Shown here one piece after another: positions 56,001 through 61,900 of a DNA stretch of 64,000 bases. Where the stretch lies: the NCBI GenBank assembly GCA_032173965.1, contig JAVUNC010000006.1, forward strand, positions 18,946,028-19,010,027, read 5' to 3'. Position numbers and translations under genes: made by a program. The stretch's first letter is position 1. Each line of letters opens with the position of its first letter. The notes below the pieces were generated by a model. The model was not told the origin of the DNA. It worked only from the letters and a program-made list of their open reading frames with translations, and made no database searches. Origin of the DNA: Sitta carolinensis. Its lineage: Eukaryota > Chordata > Aves > Passeriformes > Sittidae.

Positions 56001-57491
56001 CCTCTTCAGCTCCTGCCAGGAGCAGAGTGCAGCTCTGCTGAAGGAGCTGGCTCTGCTGGAGCACAGGAAGGACGCGGCCATCCAGGTGCCGACGGAGCCG
56101 GAGGGGCACCGCCGGGACATCCTCAACTTCTACCTGAGCATCCCCAACCTCAGCTACGCCGCTGCCCTCAACCTCTGCCACTCCTTCGGCTCCATCGCAG
56201 CCGTGGTCAACAGGTAACGCCAGCGCGGGGGCTCCGGGGCCCGGCTTTTCGCTCCTTCTCCTCCGCTGGAGCTGCACCTTTCCTGCTGGGGTAGCTGCTC
56301 AGGGAATTCCTTCCTGCACCTTTCCTGCTGGGATAGTTTCCCAGGAAGAGCCTTTCCTGCCCTCTCCCAGGAACTTTCCTGTCCCATCTCAGCTGTTCCC
56401 ACATTCCAGTCTCTCCCGCTGAGCAGCCCAGGGCACTGACACGGGCTCTGCTTCCACCCTCTCTTTCCCTCTGGCATTCCCTGTTTTCCCTGCTCAGGTG
56501 TGCTGCCAGCCCCTGAGCTCCTGTGCAGAGGTGACCGCGACAGCTCCCGGTGCTGTCCCGTCCCGGGCAGTGTATCCTGGTTCCCGGTGCTGCCCCTTCC
56601 TGGCTCCAGGAGTTCCCGGTGCTGCCCCATCCCGGGTTCCAGGGGCTCCCGGTGCTGCCCCATCCCTGGCCGTCTATCCGGTGCCTGCTCCCATCCCGGG
56701 TTCCAGGGGCTCCCGGTGCTGCCCCATCCCTGGCCGTCTATCCCGGGTTCCCGGTGCTGCCCTATCCCGGGTTCCAGGAGCTCCCGGTGCTGCCCCATCC
56801 CTGGCCGTCTATCCCGGGTGCCCATGCTGCCCTATCCCGGGTTCCAGGGGCTCCCGGTGCTGCCCCATCCCTGGCCGTCTATCCCGGGTTCCCGGTGCTG
56901 CTCTATCCCGGGTTCCAGGAGCTCCCGGTGCTGTCCCCATCCCTGGCCGTCTATCCCGGTTCCAGGAGCTCCCGGTGCTGCCCCATCCCGGGTTCCAGGG
57001 GCTCCCGGTGCTGCCCCATCCCGGTTCCAGGTTCTCGGGCTGTCCCCTCCCTGGCTCCAGGGCTCCCGGTGCTGCCCCATCCCGGGTTCCAGGGGCTCCC
57101 GGTGCTGCCCCATCCCTGGCCGTCTATCCCGGTTCCAGGAGCTCCCGGTGCTGCCCCATCCCGGTTCCAGGGCTCCTGGTGCTGCCCATCCCGGGTTCCA
57201 GGAGCTCCCGTGCTGCCCCGTCCCGGGCAGTGTATCCCGGTTCCAGGGGCTCCCGGTGCTGCCCCATCCCTGGCCGTCTATCCCGGGTTCCCGGTGCTGT
57301 CCCGTCCCTGGCTCCAGGGGCTCCCGGTGCTGTCCCATCCCCAGGGCTCCTCCCGTTCGCTCTCTTGCAGCTCGGGCGCGGCGCTGGCGGCGGGGGCGCG
57401 GCTGAGCGGGCCGCGGGCCGAGCAGCTCCAGCGCTTCCTGCGCCGCCACTTCGACCTCCGGCTGCTGCCGCCCGCCCAGGGCAAGGGCTGA
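22881..57491 (+). CDS. FANCM: FANCM, Fanconi anemia group M DNA translocase (5' exons not found)
   Basis: Eighteen exons align in order with vertebrate FANCM: an ATP-dependent branch-point translocase that anchors the Fanconi core complex, recruits the BLM-TOP3A-RMI complex and remodels stalled forks and R-loops in the nucleus. Visible are the inter-lobe insert, helicase lobe 2 (motif [12 protein letters not shown], motif [10 protein letters not shown]), the MHF-binding region, MM2 ([11 protein letters not shown]), and the nuclease-dead ERCC4 plus HhH2 tail ending at TGA 57489-57491. Splice phases agree at nearly every junction. Not found: exons for the N terminus and lobe 1 (Walker A, DEAH). 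Two coding exons carry frame breaks (47907-48027; about 55296), and an in-exon minisatellite adds more (54745-54863). Neighbour MIS18BP1 is convergent, as I recall it being in human. Identity is very secure; integrity is uncertain. Confidence 0.95.
23783..23915 (+). CDS. FANCM: FANCM exon (insert domain)
   Basis: Encodes [20 protein letters not shown] and [20 protein letters not shown], the helical thumb-like insert between the two RecA lobes that contacts DNA in the related archaeal Hef. Acceptor ctcctgcag, donor AAAG|GTGAGG (phase 1). Confidence 0.95.
23990..24284. mobile_element. LTR-like dispersed repeat carrying the 40-bp array, copy 1
   Basis: 'tcctggtttgcaggacaggt' through 'gcagcaaacaataaaaatta' to 'aaaatggagagaccc' is repeated in the same orientation at 42262-42485. 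In both places it runs directly into the same 40-bp minisatellite. The start resembles passerine ERV LTRs known to me, but the family is not confirmed. Confidence 0.65.
24285..24735. repeat. 40-bp minisatellite, copy 1
   Basis: About 11 units of 'gggacagggatcctgcggga' plus 'aggggcagaggggctgtgcc', some shortened by small deletions. The same unit recurs at 42560-42842, so the array probably moved with its host element. Confidence 0.93.
25274..25402 (+). CDS. FANCM: FANCM exon (insert domain)
   Basis: Encodes [20 protein letters not shown] then [10 protein letters not shown]..., matching human SKNELGRNEDFMKLY. Acceptor ccacag, donor CAG|GTCAGG (a weaker donor). Phase 1 in and out, consistent with neighbours. 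Confidence 0.93.
25824..25925 (+). CDS. FANCM: FANCM exon (start of helicase lobe 2)
   Basis: Encodes [20 protein letters not shown] then [13 protein letters not shown]. The HPKLxKLEE motif opens RecA lobe 2 in this family. AT-rich codons here contrast with the GC-rich exons that follow. Acceptor tcccag, donor G|GTGAGT. Confidence 0.94.
25926..27341. other. FANCM intron
   Basis: AT-rich stretch without exons. A CR1 tail is annotated separately at 26850-27030. Confidence 0.6.
26850..27030 (+). mobile_element. CR1 3'-end fragment
   Basis: 'cagagcagctggggctgccc', 'tgtcccaggccaggctggac', 'gagg(g)tccctgcccatccag', 'aacccagtctgggattctgg' follow the CR1 tail. Confidence 0.82.
27342..27529 (+). CDS. 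FANCM: FANCM exon (lobe 2, motif IV region)
   Basis: Encodes [19 protein letters not shown], then [20 protein letters not shown] and KEQLE. This is the start of the second RecA fold, matching human [19 protein letters not shown]. Very GC-rich third positions. Acceptor catcag, donor GAG|GTGAGG (phase 0). Confidence 0.96.
27660..27988 (+). mobile_element. LTR-like dispersed repeat, copy 2
   Basis: Contains 'ttcttgtttatcttacaaat', 'gtgagaacgctggctc' and 'cagggacaac', parallel to the copy at 17765. More divergent; boundaries approximate. Confidence 0.5.
27989..28436. repeat. ~450-bp direct duplication, copy A
   Basis: From 'cccagtgccaggggagatgt' to 'gctctgtaatgagatataaa' the sequence is repeated almost base for base at 32370-32819, with only a few substitutions and single-base indels. 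The two copies sit on either side of the helicase motif V/VI exon. Confidence 0.92.
28830..29280 (-). mobile_element. LTR-like dispersed repeat, copy 3 (inverted)
   Basis: 'gttgtccctgaaaatcagcc', 'ctcatggattgtgagataaa', 'gacttctccagtgagcagtg' are the reverse complement of blocks in the copy at 17765-18100. Confidence 0.65.
29418..29624 (+). CDS. FANCM: FANCM exon (helicase motifs V and VI)
   Basis: 69 codons, phase 0 at both ends. [20 protein letters not shown] and [20 protein letters not shown] contain motif [18 protein letters not shown] contains motif VI with the ATP-sensing arginines (QRMGRTGR). GC3 is near saturation. A 17-bp minisatellite starts about 10 bases after the donor AGG|GTGAGA. 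The exon lies between two nearly identical 450-bp direct repeats. Confidence 0.97.
29636..30275. repeat. 17-19-bp G-rich minisatellite beginning at the exon donor
   Basis: About 36 units of 'gggaatgggggaacccc' with 'gggaggatgggggcagcc' variants. G-runs are on the coding (non-template) strand of FANCM, a configuration that favours R-loops. Confidence 0.94.
30305..30862. repeat. 20-22-bp minisatellite (gaccatttgttctgcccc)
   Basis: About 26 copies of 'ctgaccatttgttctgcccc' with C-run length changes, following directly on the G-rich array but unrelated to it in sequence. Confidence 0.94.
31255..31440 (+). mobile_element. CR1 3'-end fragment
   Basis: 'gaattcccagagcagctgtg', 'ccctggatccctggaaatgt', 'gggaggggtccctgcccatc', 'ggggtcccttccacccaaac'. 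CR1 tail lacking the terminal repeats. Confidence 0.8.
31450..31725 (-). mobile_element. CR1 fragment, reverse
   Basis: 'gagctggagggacccacagg', 'ggatcacccagtgcagcccc', 'accctctggggatgaacctt' correspond to the reverse complement of a CR1 3' region. It is the best-preserved copy of this segment in the window. Confidence 0.75.
31780..32110 (-). mobile_element. CR1 fragment, reverse, longer copy
   Basis: 'ccctggatgggcagggaccc', 'ccatcccttgtccccagtcc', 'ctctccctggagcctcctcc' are the reverse complement of the longer CR1 copies at 42880 and 57980. Confidence 0.82.
32370..32819. repeat. ~450-bp direct duplication, copy B
   Basis: Partner of 27989-28436, about 4.4 kb downstream in the same orientation. 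Differences seen include an extra 'gc' in 'gagactgcaaag' and one extra C in 'cctccctgagg'. Confidence 0.92.
33415..33720. repeat. ~33-bp minisatellite (gggatggggtttgggatgtc)
   Basis: About ten irregular units made of 'gggatggggtttgggatg' and 'cctggagctgctgggatg' pieces. Confidence 0.88.
34270..34772. repeat. 22-bp minisatellite (ggctgggaaaggattgttct)
   Basis: About 22 units, with two unit types ('ggggatgggaaaggattgtt' and 'ggggctgggaaaggattgtt') and a recurrent 'ccttggttctg' insert that gives a higher-order pattern. FANCM intron. Confidence 0.94.
34773..35277. other. FANCM intron end
   Basis: Unique-looking intron sequence leading to the acceptor 'ccctctctttcag'. Nothing else seen. Confidence 0.5.
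35278..35512 (+). CDS. FANCM: FANCM exon (end of helicase core, MHF-region start)
   Basis: [20 protein letters not shown], then [20 protein letters not shown] and KMFITAEK. Human has YNQSQSNKRSIYKAISSN and FYQRSPRMVPDGINPKLH, so the end of lobe 2 and the linker into the MHF1-MHF2-binding region are clear. The last 30 residues are poorly conserved. Donor G|GTAAGA (phase 1). Confidence 0.95.
35560..35735. mobile_element. LTR-like fragment next to the 36-kb array
   Basis: 'aattcagtttattcattaat' and 'tggtatttattgagagatcc' look like the poly(A)-signal region of an avian ERV LTR. Boundaries and family are unproven. It leads straight into the higher-order array. Confidence 0.35.
35740..36570. repeat. 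Higher-order tandem array (~60-bp units in ~240-bp blocks)
   Basis: Basic units end 'ccattcctcccaggatgtat'. Blocks restart with 'ggact(g/a)tttatctctgata' near 35820, 36060, 36300 and 36443, giving spacings of about 240, 240 and 143. AT-rich, unlike the other arrays. Confidence 0.9.
37078..37215 (-). mobile_element. CR1 3'-end fragment, reverse
   Basis: 'caatcccagactggattggg', 'gacacctcccactgacccag', 'cccagctgctctgggaattg' follow the reverse complement of a CR1 tail. Confidence 0.72.
37725..38815. repeat. 23-24-bp minisatellite (ggccagggctgagtgcccag)
   Basis: Roughly 46 copies, in three main unit types (gagtgcccagggt, gagtagccaaaggt, gagtggccaaaggt) arranged in a partly regular order. One of the two longest arrays in the window. 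Long false frames on the minus strand follow from it. Confidence 0.95.
39045..39660. repeat. 44-bp minisatellite (ggatattcctgattctggga)
   Basis: About 14 copies of a 44-bp unit ending 'gtgggtcccttctggatca', with variant 'ccactcaacattccataat' units at two places about 270 bp apart, suggesting a block duplication inside the array. Confidence 0.93.
40396..40553 (+). CDS. FANCM: FANCM exon (MHF-interaction region)
   Basis: Encodes [20 protein letters not shown] then [19 protein letters not shown]. Human has WFLSEEEFKLWNRLYRLRDSDEIKEITLP in the segment that binds the MHF1-MHF2 histone-fold pair. Acceptor ccccacag, donor CCA|GTGAGT. Phases match. Confidence 0.95.
40611..40892. repeat. ~280-bp intronic direct duplication, copy A
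   Basis: From 'ctggatttgaagg' to 'gggatcttaaaccca' this is repeated at 44105-44376 with moderate divergence. The pair flanks the next FANCM exon. Confidence 0.88.
41082..41234 (+). CDS. FANCM: FANCM exon (end of MHF-interaction region)
   Basis: 51 codons: [20 protein letters not shown], then [20 protein letters not shown]. This matches human LSLSEWRLWQDHPLPTHQVDHSDRC. Acceptor cccctgcag, donor CAG|GTAATG, phase 0 at both ends. Confidence 0.95.
42262..42485. mobile_element. LTR-like dispersed repeat carrying the 40-bp array, copy 2
   Basis: Near-identical to 23990-24240 in the same orientation, including 'gtggattattgtgattgtga' and 'caataaaaattattatttat'. Runs directly into the second 40-bp array. 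Confidence 0.65.
42560..42842. repeat. 40-bp minisatellite, copy 2
   Basis: About seven units identical in type to those at 24285-24735 ('gggacagggatcctgcggga' plus 'aggggcagaggggctgtgcc'). Confidence 0.93.
42880..43250 (+). mobile_element. CR1 LINE 3' region (~370 bp)
   Basis: 'gaggagaaggctccagggag', 'gggactggggacaagggatg', 'ggcattcccagagcagctgt', 'gggaggggtccctgcccatc', ending 'ccagccgttccagga'. One of the longer CR1 copies here. It follows immediately after the 40-bp array. Confidence 0.88.
44105..44376. repeat. ~280-bp intronic direct duplication, copy B
   Basis: Partner of 40611-40892; shares 'gaatttagaaatgggatgtt', 'gaagtctcagtatccatg' and 'aagaattccctgcaggatg'. Confidence 0.88.
45257..45288. 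repeat. (AAATT)n microsatellite
   Basis: Six consecutive pentamers within a CR1-like context. Confidence 0.9.
46735..47110. repeat. (ccatc)n-type pyrimidine-rich tract
   Basis: Imperfect 'catcccatcctcccatcccc' repeats. It ends about 75 bases before the large FANCM exon, so it lies close to that exon's splice acceptor and may lengthen the pyrimidine-rich zone. Confidence 0.9.
47185..48927 (+). CDS. FANCM: FANCM large central exon (contains one frame break)
   Basis: About 1.74 kb, corresponding to the single very large exon of mammalian FANCM (MM1-MM2 region, largely disordered). It starts [18 protein letters not shown] after ccccag, then has 3.5 copies of a 7-residue GNTRNIP repeat. [17 protein letters not shown] and [20 protein letters not shown] match the human DSGYNSF... 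and ERFLSYSPPPLSG regions in one frame up to at least 47907. From 48027 on, conserved sequence ([10 protein letters not shown], then MM2 [13 protein letters not shown] at about 48405-48443) is in a different frame, as if one base were missing between 47907 and 48027. Donor CTGCAG|GTAGGG, phase 1. Either an assembly indel or a true disabling change; conserved flanks favour the former. Confidence 0.9.
49060..49215 (-). mobile_element. CR1 fragment, reverse
   Basis: 'cccccatcccttgtccccag', 'ctctgagctctccctggagc' match the reverse complement of the 5' part of the longer CR1 copies. Confidence 0.78.
49623..49702 (+). CDS. FANCM: FANCM exon
   Basis: Encodes [20 protein letters not shown] then VLKSPD. 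Human has NESEDDEIFRRKVKRAKGNVLNSPED, so identity is clear despite low complexity. Acceptor ttctgcag, donor GAC|GTGAGT, phase 1 in and 0 out. Confidence 0.9.
49806..49986 (+). CDS. FANCM: FANCM exon (3' boundary uncertain)
   Basis: Starts after cccacag with [20 protein letters not shown], matching human SEVDSPLHAVKKRRFP. Beyond residue 25 similarity is lost. The first reasonable donor is G|GTGAAT at 49986, but the last 30 bases before it fall inside a reverse CR1 tail. Accepting it would mean part of a CR1 is coding. Weaker donors nearer 49868-49875 are alternatives. Confidence 0.6.
49955..50070 (-). mobile_element. CR1 3'-end fragment, reverse
   Basis: 'ggatcccacagtggtttggg' through 'ctccagccctctccagcctg' reads as the reverse complement of a CR1 tail. 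Confidence 0.78.
50195..50350 (-). mobile_element. CR1 fragment, reverse
   Basis: Nearly the same 150-bp segment as 49060-49215 ('ccatcccttgtccccagtcc', 'ctctgagctctccctggagc'). Confidence 0.78.
50475..51145. repeat. 47-bp minisatellite with a splice-acceptor-like core in each unit
   Basis: About 14 units of 'tggcacaggaggattcccag' plus 'ccctgctctctgtgttccct' plus 'gttgcag'. The first three lack the 'tgttccctgttgcag' piece. Each later unit has a pyrimidine-rich run ending ttgcag, which resembles a 3' splice site on the FANCM coding strand. Confidence 0.95.
51235..51765. repeat. 20-24-bp minisatellite (cacagggaccctgccctggg)
   Basis: About 23 copies of 'cacagggaccctgccctggg' with variable G-runs and alternating 'gggcacaca' and 'ggggggcaca' linkers. 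FANCM intron. Confidence 0.94.
52168..52324 (+). CDS. FANCM: FANCM exon (acidic region)
   Basis: Encodes [20 protein letters not shown] then [20 protein letters not shown] and [12 protein letters not shown]. Human has ARKFLDDEAELSEEDAEYVSSDENDESENEQDSSLLDFLND. The start may be 52168 (ccggcag) or 52175 (ggctgcag); the choice depends on the phase of the uncertain preceding exon. Donor G|GTGAGT. Confidence 0.92.
52500..52700 (-). mobile_element. CR1 3'-end fragment, reverse
   Basis: 'ggtgggcagggacccctccc', 'tgtccaagcccagtgttcaa', 'gctgcgctgggaattccagc' mark a reverse CR1 tail. Confidence 0.75.
52931..53037 (+). CDS. FANCM: FANCM exon
   Basis: Encodes [20 protein letters not shown] then [16 protein letters not shown]. 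Human has NDSEMRAIYMKSVRSPMM...NINIFSQ. Acceptor ccttgcag, donor CAG|GTGGGC, phases 1 in and 0 out. Confidence 0.95.
53100..53410 (+). mobile_element. CR1 LINE 3' region
   Basis: 'agagctcagagcccctggca', 'gggactggggacaggggatg', 'attgccagagcagctggggc', 'gggaggggtccctgcccatc'. Similar to the 42880 copy with a few deletions. Confidence 0.85.
53490..53954 (+). CDS. FANCM: FANCM exon (acidic, poly-Glu)
   Basis: Starts [19 protein letters not shown], matching human IPEQDETYLEDSFCVDEEE. A run of ten or more Glu (GAG repeat at about 53539-53576) follows. [16 protein letters not shown] matches human KKLSRIILPDDSSEEE. The last half is Pro/Gly-rich and unconserved. Donor GAG|GTCAGT at 53954 keeps phase 0 for the next exon; G|GTGAGG at 53949 is the alternative. 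Confidence 0.9.
54040..54180 (-). mobile_element. CR1 3'-end fragment, reverse
   Basis: 'ggaatcgtggaatgctttgg', 'gttggaagggaccttaaagc', 'ctccagcctggccttggaca' are a reverse CR1 tail. Confidence 0.85.
54616..55538 (+). CDS. FANCM: FANCM exon: 42-bp coding minisatellite plus start of ERCC4-like domain (frame breaks)
   Basis: Opens in phase 0 with [19 protein letters not shown]. Fourteen-residue tandem repeats of the form [14 protein letters not shown] follow (54706-55250). The last unit grades into [14 protein letters not shown], equivalent to human [32 protein letters not shown] then opens the ERCC4-like pseudonuclease domain, with [18 protein letters not shown] and [12 protein letters not shown]. 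Three array units near 54745-54863 are 40, 39 and 40 bp instead of 42, which shifts the frame. At about 55296, 'gccgggaggtg' lacks one G relative to the frame expected from homology. Read literally, the frame would end at 55278 before the ERCC4 domain. Acceptor actcacag, donor G|GTGCGT, phase 1. Confidence 0.88.
54706..55250. repeat. 42-bp coding minisatellite inside FANCM
   Basis: About 13 units, such as 'cccttccctggccgggctct' plus 'cctgtgttcccatggaacag', length 42 = 14 codons, with two alternating variants (GIPPVPEEQ and GLSCVPMEQ types). Most units keep length 42; the first three complete ones do not. Confidence 0.93.
55605..55805 (+). mobile_element. CR1 3'-end fragment
   Basis: 'gattcccagagcagctggag', 'gtgcccaaggccaggctgga', 'gggtccctgccatggctggg', 'attgtgggattccagg'. 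CR1 tail in FANCM intron. Confidence 0.8.
55922..56213 (+). CDS. FANCM: FANCM exon (ERCC4-like domain and first HhH)
   Basis: 97 codons in one clean frame: [40 protein letters not shown], then [20 protein letters not shown]. Human has [40 protein letters not shown] and FYLSIPNISYITALNMCHQF. This is the second half of the ERCC4-like fold and the start of the HhH2 DNA-binding pair. Acceptor ctcctcag, donor AG|GTAACG, phase 2. Confidence 0.96.
56530..57350. repeat. Composite 32/46-bp minisatellite in the last FANCM intron
   Basis: Built from 'ggttccaggggctcccggtg' plus 'ctgccccatccc' and 'tggccgtctatcccgg' modules in irregular order, about 24 modules. It stops about 20 bases before the last acceptor (ctctcttgcag). 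Confidence 0.92.
57371..57491 (+). CDS. FANCM: FANCM last exon (HhH2 end and stop)
   Basis: Encodes [20 protein letters not shown] then [20 protein letters not shown] and TGA at 57489-57491. Human ends NSSLQEISMYAQVTHQKAEEIYRYIHYVFDIQMLP plus a short tail. GC3 is extreme. The second HhH hairpin is recognisable. Confidence 0.92.
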
Positions 57492-57549
57492 GCTGGGCAC
57501 GCCGGGCCCGCACGGCACTTTACCGCCCGCAGCGGATGGCAGCGAGGGA

Positions 57550-57555
57550 AATAAA
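57550..57555 (+). promoter_or_regulatory. FANCM: FANCM poly(A) signal AATAAA
   Basis: A canonical hexamer about 60 bases after the stop codon, implying a very short 3' UTR. No downstream GU-rich element was verified. Confidence 0.7.
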
Positions 57556-58430
57556 CACTCGGCAAACGGCGGGGAGTGGAACCGCGCTGCCCCGGCCGGC
57601 GCTGCCCCGGGGGCTCGGGCTGCGCTGGGCTGATCAGCCCCGATCCTGTCAAACCCGCACGAATGGCTCCAGCGGGTCGGCAGAGCTTGGGAACTGAGGG
57701 GAGGAATCTGCCAGTTCGCAGGCTCCAAGGGAATTGCCCGGTGCTCCGGGATTCCGGGGTCCCGCTCCTTCCGCGGTGCCTCTGCTGGCAGCAGCTGGAA
57801 AAGGCTCGGGATCGGAGCTCCCAGCCCTGGGGCAGCAGCGCTTCCCGGGAAGGGAGGAGAGGAGTCAATCCCTGCCCGGGAGCGATCCTGGGCAGCCGGG
57901 CCCGAGCCCGACTCAGCTGAAGCCGCTGGAGCGCCAGCCCAGCCCCGGAGAGCCCAAAGGGACCCACGGAGCTGCTGCAGGGCTGGGGCCAGGCTGGGAG
58001 AGCTGGGAATGTGCCCTGGAGAGGAGGAGGATCCAGGGAGAGCTCAGAGCCTGGATGGGCTGCAGGAGAGCTGGGGAGGATGGGGACAAGGGATGGGGGG
58101 ACAGCACCCAGGGAATGGATGGAAACTGGGAAAGGGGATGAATTGGGAATTCTGGCTGGGCTGGGATTGCCAGAGCAGCTGTGGCTGCCCCTGGATCCCT
58201 GGAATGTCCCAGGCCAGGCTGGACACTGGGGCTGGACCCTGGGACAGTGGGAGGGATCACTGCCATGGCAGGGGTGGGATGGGATTGAAGGTCCCCTAAA
58301 TTTAAGCATTCCATGAGTCCAAACCAAGAGAATGAAGCCTTGCAGGCACCATTCCAAACTGGACAGTGCCTGGATTCTGCTGCCCCACAACAACTCTTGA
58401 GTAATCTATGAGTAAAAAAAGCTGGTCCTT
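57556..58430. other. Intergenic region between FANCM and MIS18BP1 (convergent)
   Basis: GC-rich unique sequence to about 57980, then a CR1 copy to 58310. No further gene seen. Confidence 0.6.
57980..58312 (+). mobile_element. CR1 LINE 3' region
   Basis: 'gggaatgtgccctggagagg', 'ggatggggacaagggatggg', 'attgccagagcagctgtggc', 'tgtcccaggccaggctggac', ending 'taagcattccatgagt'. Long CR1 copy between the two convergent genes. Confidence 0.88.
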
Positions 58431-58431
58431 G

Positions 58432-58528
58432 TTTATTACATTAAGGAAATGTAAAAATTCTCTGTAAAAAATAAATCCTGTCCTAGAGTAAATTAAAAAA
58501 GCAATTTCAGACTGCACCTGAGTTTATT
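58432..58528 (-). promoter_or_regulatory. MIS18BP1: Candidate MIS18BP1 poly(A) signals
   Basis: Minus-strand AATAAA appears as TTTATT at 58432-58437 and 58523-58528, about 310-410 bases beyond the MIS18BP1 stop. Which is used cannot be told from sequence alone. Confidence 0.45.
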
Positions 58529-58838
58529 GTACAGCTGTATCCCAAATATATTTTAGCTAAAAAGGCATCAGAACTTGGCATCTATGTACATTTCTTGCTA
58601 TCTATGTACACTTAGCTATGTCTGTACATTTCTCCTTCCCAGGAGAAAAGGGAAATGGAGAGGAGGAGCCGGGCAAGGAAGTGCCACTCTGCACACATGG
58701 ACAAGGCAAGCATTGCTGCCAGGGTGGGAATGGAGTTAAAACAAAACCAAGGCAGGGCAGCTTTTCCAAACTCAACTCATCATTGCAGCATTCCCTCCCA
58801 GAGGGGCAGCAGAATGCTCTGAACATCCACAAAGTCCA

Positions 58839-58933
58839 TCACATGGAAAAGTAGGAATCCTCCTGCTCCTCAGTGGAGGAGGCTGGAGTCTCAGCTGGGA
58901 AGAGCTTCCCCAGCACCGGGGCCGGGGTCACTC
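58839..58933 (-). CDS. MIS18BP1: MIS18BP1 last exon and stop
   Basis: Encodes VTPAPVLGKLFPAETPASST then EEQEDSYFSM and TGA at 58839-58841. The human C terminus ...GIGKLFTNAVESLDEEEKDYYFSNSD is similar in pattern. Acceptor tttcttgcag. Confidence 0.9.
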
Positions 58934-61900
58934 CTGCAAGAAAAACAGGGATTGGCCCGGGGGAAATGGGCCAGGGGAGCTTCAGAGAGCAAAGGGCTGT
59001 GGGACAAGGCTCAGGTGAGGGAGAGGGATGGGAAGGAGCTGGAAGTGAGGAGGAGGAGGAGCTGGGAATACTCACTCTTGGTTCTGCAGGAAGCTGGTGT
59101 CTCCAGCACAGCTCCAGCCTGAGGGAGGGAAGGAAGGAAAGAGGCTCAGCCAGGGCTGGCACCAGCCCAGGGCCCCCTTTTCCCAGAATTCCCACAAGTG
59201 CTCCCCCTGGAGCACAGGCAGCAGCTGCTCCCAGGATCACAGGGTTTATGGAACAGCCCAAGGAGCTGCAGAGCCTGGGAGAGTGGAGGAATTGGTGCCT
59301 AAATTGCAGGACTGGGCCACGAGGTGACTGATGGTCACTCTTAGGAGCTGGACTGGATGATCCTTGGGGCCCTTATGGGGACCTCAGGGTATTCTACAGC
59401 TCTCTGGTTATTGCTCCTTTTCCAGCTGCTCAGAAGAATTTAACAAGAGCCTAAGATCATGGAATTCCAAAGCAATTCCAAATCCTGAGCAAAAGCAATG
59501 GAGTTCATCCTGACAATGGGGAGCTCCCTTCTCCCAAAGGAACTTCTCTCCCCAGCAGCAGATACCAAAGCCAGGGAGAGGGTTCCTGTTTTCCATCCAG
59601 GGGACTGGATTGTCTCCTGGGATTGTCTCCTGTGGCCAAACTGTGCCTGGCTCAGGTGGGAGTGGGCAGAGTCCAAGGAAAGCAGCATTACCGACTTCTT
59701 CTTGACCTTGTCCCAGGCGCCTCTGCTGCCGCGCGCGTTCCTCTGCATGCGGAACACGTGCCGGTCGTAATCCTTCCTGGAACAGGGAGGAGAGGCTGAG
59801 GGGCTGCAGGCTGCCAGGGAAACCCTGGGTGCAGCCAGGGACACACTCTGCTCCAGCCAGGGACACACGCACAACCCCCACAAACACACACCGCTCCAGG
59901 CAGGGACACACACACACAACACCGCTCCAGCAGGGACACCACACACACCCTCCACCAGACACACACACCACACCACCCGCTCCAGCCAGGGACACAACAC
60001 CACACACACCGCTCCAGCAGGGACACACACACACACCGCTCCAGCAGGGACACACACACACACCCGCTCCAGCCAGGGACACCACACACACTCCGCTCCA
60101 GCCAGGGACACGCACACACACACCGCTCCAGCCAGGGACACGCACACACACTCCGCTCCAGCCAGGGACACGCACACACCCTACAGGACACACACACACC
60201 GCTCCAGCCAGGGACACGCACACACACTCCGCTCCAGCCAGGGACACACACACACCGCTCCAGCCAGGGACACGCACACACACTACACCGCTCCAGCCAG
60301 GGACACGCACACACACACCCCACCGCTCCAGCCAGGTACAACGCACACACACTCCGCTCCAGCCAGGGACACGCACACACACTCCGCTCCAGCCAGGGAC
60401 ACGCACACACACTCCGCTCCAGCCAGGGACACGCACACACACTCCGCTCCAGGCAGGGACACGCACACACACTCCGCTCCAGCCAGGGACACGCACACAC
60501 ACTCCGCTCCAGCCAGGGACACACACACACACACCGCTCCAGCCAGGGACACGCACACACACACCGCTCCAGCCAGGGACACGCACACACACTCCGCTCC
60601 AGCCAGGGACACGCACACACACTCCGCTCCAGCCAGGGACACGCACACACACACCCGCTCCAGCCAGGGACACCACACACACTCGCTCCAGCCAGGGACA
60701 CGCACACACACACCGCTCCAGCCAGGGACACGCACACACACTCCGCTCCAGCAGGGACACGCACACAACCCCACAACACCACACACACTCCGCTCCAGCC
60801 AGGGACACACACACACCACACACTCCGCTCCAGCCAGGGACACGCACACACACACTCCACTCCAGGCAGGGACACCACACACACACTCCGCTCCAGCCAG
60901 GGACACGCACACACTGCTCCAGCCAGGGACACGACACACACACCGCTCCAGCCAGGGACACCACACACACACCGCTCCAGCAGGGACACACACACACACT
61001 CGCTCCAGCAGGGACACACACACACACACCGCTCCAGGCAGGGACACACACACTGCCCCAGCCCCCCCCCCAGGGAAGGAGCAGGGCCAGCAGGAGTTGC
61101 TGCTGCACAGCTGACCATGGCAGCTGCTCTGGGAGCAGATGAGGAGCTGCAAACGCCAGTGCAGGGCTCACACAGAGCCTCAGCCCCTTGCCAGGGCAGC
61201 CCATGGCTCCAGGCTCCCAGCAGAGCCAGCCTGAGCAGGGCAGGCTCGGCTCAGCTCAGGGCCCTGCCCAGGGCTGCTGGCCCAGCTCCACCCCTGCCAG
61301 AGCCAAAGGGGCTCTCGGGGCTGTGCAGGAGGGAGCTCCTACCTGTTGTTGGGCACCAGCATGCCCGGGCTGATGTGCTGGCACTGCGGGGTCCTCACGG
61401 GGGGCAGGAGGCCCGAGGAGGGGCTCAGTGGCAGCTCGGACAGGCTGAAACCCTCGGCGTCCTCGTCACAGCTCCCTCGCAGCGCCGGCAGCTGCAGAGC
61501 CCCCAGAGCCCTCAGAGCGCCCTGGGCAGCCCCTCACTGCCCCAGCCCCTCCAGCCCCTCACTGCCCCAGCCCCTCCAGCCCCTCACTGCCCCAGCCCCT
61601 CCAGCCCCTCACTGCCCCAGCCCCTCACTCCCACCCCTCCAGCCACCTCACTGCCACCAGCCCCTCACTGCCCCAGCCCCCAGCCCCTCACTCCCAGCCC
61701 CTCCAGCTCCTCACTGCCCAACCCTCACTGTCCCGTCCACTGCCCCAGCCCCTCACTGCCCCCCACGCCCCAGCCCCTCCAGCCCCTCACTGCCCCAGCC
61801 CCTCCAGCCCCTCACTGCCCCAGCCCCTCACTGCCCCAGCCCCCAGCCCCTCACTGCCCCAGCCCCTCCAGCCCCTCACTGCCCCAGCCCCTATCCAGCC

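Noticed and set aside
59408..61204. 598-codon Cys/Val-rich open frame on the minus strand
   Set aside because: It is the 30-bp CA array read in one frame, merging with a real MIS18BP1 exon that has normal splice sites. No independent gene evidence.
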